Below are positions 61,659 through 64,000 of a DNA stretch of 64,000 nucleotides, one piece after another (the first letter of the stretch is position 1; the number at the start of each line of letters is the position of its first letter). The position numbers and the translations under genes were made by a program. The notes beneath the pieces are model-generated. The model searched no databases and was not told where the DNA came from. It saw only the letters and a program-made list of their open reading frames with translations. The DNA comes from CAVVVS01 sp963751355 (lineage in GTDB: Bacteria; Bacteroidota; Ignavibacteria; Ignavibacteriales; Ignavibacteriaceae): NCBI GenBank assembly GCA_963751355.1, contig CAVVVS010000102.1:1-64000 (forward strand), read 5' to 3'.

Positions 61659-64000
61659 TCTCTAAAACCGTCCTCAATAAATTGGAATACTCCAAAATAT
61701 TGCAATATATTTCAAAATATTGTGTTACGGAAAAAGGTAAAGAAAAGATTACTGCCCTCAAGCCGTTTTCCGATGAAATAAATGTAAAAGATGAAGGGGA
61801 ATTAGTAAGCCAGGCAAAAAGCATCTTGATAGAAATTAATGCACCCCCGTTAGAATATATTCCGGATCTTGTAGAACCTTTGGCAACGTGCAGAATTGAA
61901 GGCGCCAGACTGGAAAGCAAGAAAATTCTTGAAATAAAAAGACTTGCAGTAATATCCAGAAATATTTTTCAATTCCTAAAAAGTAATTCCCAATCGTTTC
62001 CTTCATTGTATGAACATTCACAAAATTTATTTGTTGACAAAGTTTTCGAACATATAATCGAAAAAGTAATAAATGAACTAGCAGAGATTAAGGATAATGC
62101 TAGTCCCAAATTAATGGAAATAAGGCGCAACTTAAGAGATAAGAATGATGAACTTGTAAAATCGGTAAATCGCTTGATGAAAAGCCTGGAAAACAAGGAA
62201 ATAATTCGTGAAGAATATTTAACTTTGAGAGACGGCAGAATTGTAATACCGGTTAAAGCAGAACATAAAAGACACATAAAAGGTTTTATTCATAGTGAAT
62301 CGGCTACTGGTCAGACAGTTTACATTGAACCTGAACAAACTTTAGAATTAAACAACGATATTGTTACTTTATCTTTTGCGGAAAAAAGAGAAATTGAAAG
62401 AATTCTCCGGGAACTTACCCGTCGAATTGGGAATGTGAGTTATGCATTACAAAATTCACTTGAAATTATTTCTTTCCTTGATTCCGTATTCGCCAGGGCA
62501 AAATACTCAATTGAGATTATGGGTTGTTTCCCTGAAATGGATAACAAAAAACCTTTCTTTATCTCTGATGCCAGGCATCCGCTTCTGTTAAAAAAAATCA
62601 GTAAAGAAAATACAGTTCCCTTAAATTTAACAATAGCCAATAAGAAAATAATATTAATTACAGGTCCCAATGCTGGTGGAAAAACGGTAGTATTAAAAAC
62701 TATCGGTCTTTTATCTTTGATGGTTCAATCAGGGATTCATATACCTGTTCATCCGGATTCAAATTTTCATTTTTTTAATAATATACTTCTTGATATCGGT
62801 GATGAACAATCAATTGAGGATGATCTTTCCACCTTTAGCTCACATTTATCAAATATTAAAAATATACTTGAGGAAGCTGATTCCAAATCTCTGATTTTAC
62901 TCGATGAAATCGGCACTGGGACAGATCCTGCCGAGGGTTCTGCATTAGCTTCAGCTGTTTTAATAAAACTGCTCGAAAGTAATTCCACCGTATTTGCCAC
63001 CACACATCACGGTAATTTAAAATTAATTGCCAATGAGGTCGACGGTTTAGAAAATGCTGCAATGGAATTCGATACAAAAAATTTAAAACCTACATATAAA
63101 TTTAAACAGGGTATTCCCGGTTCGAGCTATGCTTTTGAGGTAGCCCGAAGGATAGGATTAAATGATGATTTTTTAAAGATCGCATCAAGTTATCTTGATC
63201 CTGATAAACATAAAATTGAAAATTTTTTAGTAGATATCGAAACCAAATCGAGTGAACTAAAAGATAAATTAAACAACTCGGAAATAGAGAACGCAAGATT
63301 GAAGGGCTTATCTAATCTATACAAACAAAATATTGACAAGTTGAATAATGAAAAGAAAGAAATTTTAAAAAAAGCTAAGTCAGAGGCAGAAGAATATCTT
63401 AGCGGAATAAATAAAAAATTTGAAAACTTAGTAAAACAGTTAAAAGAATCGAATGCAAAGAGCGAAATAATCAAATCCTCACAAAAAGTAATTAAAGAAC
63501 TTAAGAAAAAAAATAAAGATCTTTTAAATGAAAATATTGATTTGGTCGAAGAAAAGCCTAATTTTACTATCGGAAATTATGTCACTATAAAAAATACCTC
63601 TACTACCGGTGAAATAATCGATATAATGGAGGATAAGAAAAAGGCGACAATAAGGGTAGGCTCCGTTAAGATGCAGGCAAAGCTTAACGAATTAATTCCT
63701 GGAAAAAAAGGAAAGCCTGAAATTGAAAATAATGTGTATCCTGTAAATTTATCGGAACAGAAAATTCGTTTGGATATACGTGGTGAAAAGCCGGAGGTAG
63801 CTGAATTTGAAATTATTAGATTTGTTGATAATGCATATTCTTCCGGGATGAATAGAATAGAAATATTACACGGCAAAGGTACAGGTGCATTGAAAAAAAC
63901 AGTTCAAGAAATATTAAAGAATCATGAGAAAGTGAAAAGTTTTTATTTTGCTCCGATTGAATTTGGAGGAGAAGGAATTACCATTGCAGAACTAGTATAA
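61655..64000 (+). CDS. mutS2: Endonuclease MutS2
   Basis: 781 aa, complete; the stop codon is the last three bases of the window. MutS-type core and clamp domains (~1-310) precede the ABC-type ATPase: Walker A TGPNAGGKT (336-344), DEQSIEDDLSTFSSHL signature and Walker B LILLDEIGTGTDPAEGSAL. A long coiled coil (~520-640) leads to a KOW-like segment and the C-terminal Smr nuclease domain with LDIRG (~706-710) and HGKGTGAL (~743-750). MutS2 suppresses recombination and, in some bacteria, acts on collided ribosomes; it lacks the mismatch-reading domain of MutS. ATGA overlaps the cvpA stop. Confidence 0.95.
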   Translation: MISKTVLNKLEYSKILQYISKYCVTEKGKEKITALKPFSDEINVKDEGELVSQAKSILIEINAPPLEYIPDLVEPLATCRIEGARLESKKILEIKRLAVISRNIFQFLKSNSQSFPSLYEHSQNLFVDKVFEHIIEKVINELAEIKDNASPKLMEIRRNLRDKNDELVKSVNRLMKSLENKEIIREEYLTLRDGRIVIPVKAEHKRHIKGFIHSESATGQTVYIEPEQTLELNNDIVTLSFAEKREIERILRELTRRIGNVSYALQNSLEIISFLDSVFARAKYSIEIMGCFPEMDNKKPFFISDARHPLLLKKISKENTVPLNLTIANKKIILITGPNAGGKTVVLKTIGLLSLMVQSGIHIPVHPDSNFHFFNNILLDIGDEQSIEDDLSTFSSHLSNIKNILEEADSKSLILLDEIGTGTDPAEGSALASAVLIKLLESNSTVFATTHHGNLKLIANEVDGLENAAMEFDTKNLKPTYKFKQGIPGSSYAFEVARRIGLNDDFLKIASSYLDPDKHKIENFLVDIETKSSELKDKLNNSEIENARLKGLSNLYKQNIDKLNNEKKEILKKAKSEAEEYLSGINKKFENLVKQLKESNAKSEIIKSSQKVIKELKKKNKDLLNENIDLVEEKPNFTIGNYVTIKNTSTTGEIIDIMEDKKKATIRVGSVKMQAKLNELIPGKKGKPEIENNVYPVNLSEQKIRLDIRGEKPEVAEFEIIRFVDNAYSSGMNRIEILHGKGTGALKKTVQEILKNHEKVKSFYFAPIEFGGEGITIAELV

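Overview
The window is AT-rich bacterial chromosome. It most likely comes from the Ignavibacteria, or more broadly the Bacteroidota/Chlorobi group. This is inferred from gene content: two KorAB-type 2-oxoacid:ferredoxin oxidoreductases, a periplasmic two-component-regulator-propeller histidine kinase, a giant secreted TANFOR-like protein, NHL and Fn3 surface proteins, an ExbB-ExbD-ExbD set, a LolCDE transporter, KdsC and several family 9 glycosyltransferases. All of these fit a Gram-negative anaerobe or facultative anaerobe with an outer membrane. Coding is dense, genes often overlap by 1-4 nt, and no phage, integrase, transposase or CRISPR array was seen.

Layout. 1-1230: end of one korAB operon, followed by a foldback element (1261-1397). 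1678-2050: a broken outer-membrane protein gene. 2149-17434: an accessory block, all on the + strand: a 1794-aa secreted protein, a small secreted protein, an Fn3 protein, an NHL-propeller lipoprotein, an outer-membrane barrel with an inserted Ig-like domain, a propeller sensor kinase and a NarL-type regulator. 17665-20545: a second, diverged korAB. 20653-24260: NrnA phosphoesterase, M17 aminopeptidase and a methyltransferase. 24301-27475 (-): LolCDE-type lipoprotein exporter. 27683-28267: four tRNAs (Pro, Arg, His, Glu) and a terminator; a fifth tRNA (Arg-TCG) lies at 30400-30473 (-). 28467-29762: aminotransferase. 30714-32533: a Spy-like small protein, ferredoxin, cupin, a candidate minus-strand small RNA and a short basic ORF.

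32582-41167 (-) carries a complete arginine pathway, argC-J-B-D-R-G-H, with argF just upstream. Candidate ArgR operators lie before argC and before argF. ArgJ allows acetyl recycling and ArgF has true ornithine carbamoyltransferase motifs, so the route is glutamate to acetylornithine to ornithine to citrulline to arginine, with its own repressor inside the operon. 41505-48384 holds envelope and precursor genes: KdsC, LD-carboxypeptidase, IspE, homocysteine methyltransferase and three GT9 transferases. 48565-56487: DNA polymerase I, an amino acid permease, an NhaC antiporter and a Kup potassium transporter. 56956-64000: a secreted EEP-fold hydrolase, an SDR, ExbB/ExbD/ExbD, YqeY, CvpA and MutS2.

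The best candidates for something undescribed are (a) a ~80-nt minus-strand small RNA at 31945-32023 that exposes a CUCCCC loop and ends in a strong intrinsic terminator, (b) the surface-protein plus sensor-kinase block lying between two diverged kor operons, and (c) the nested foldback at 1261-1397.
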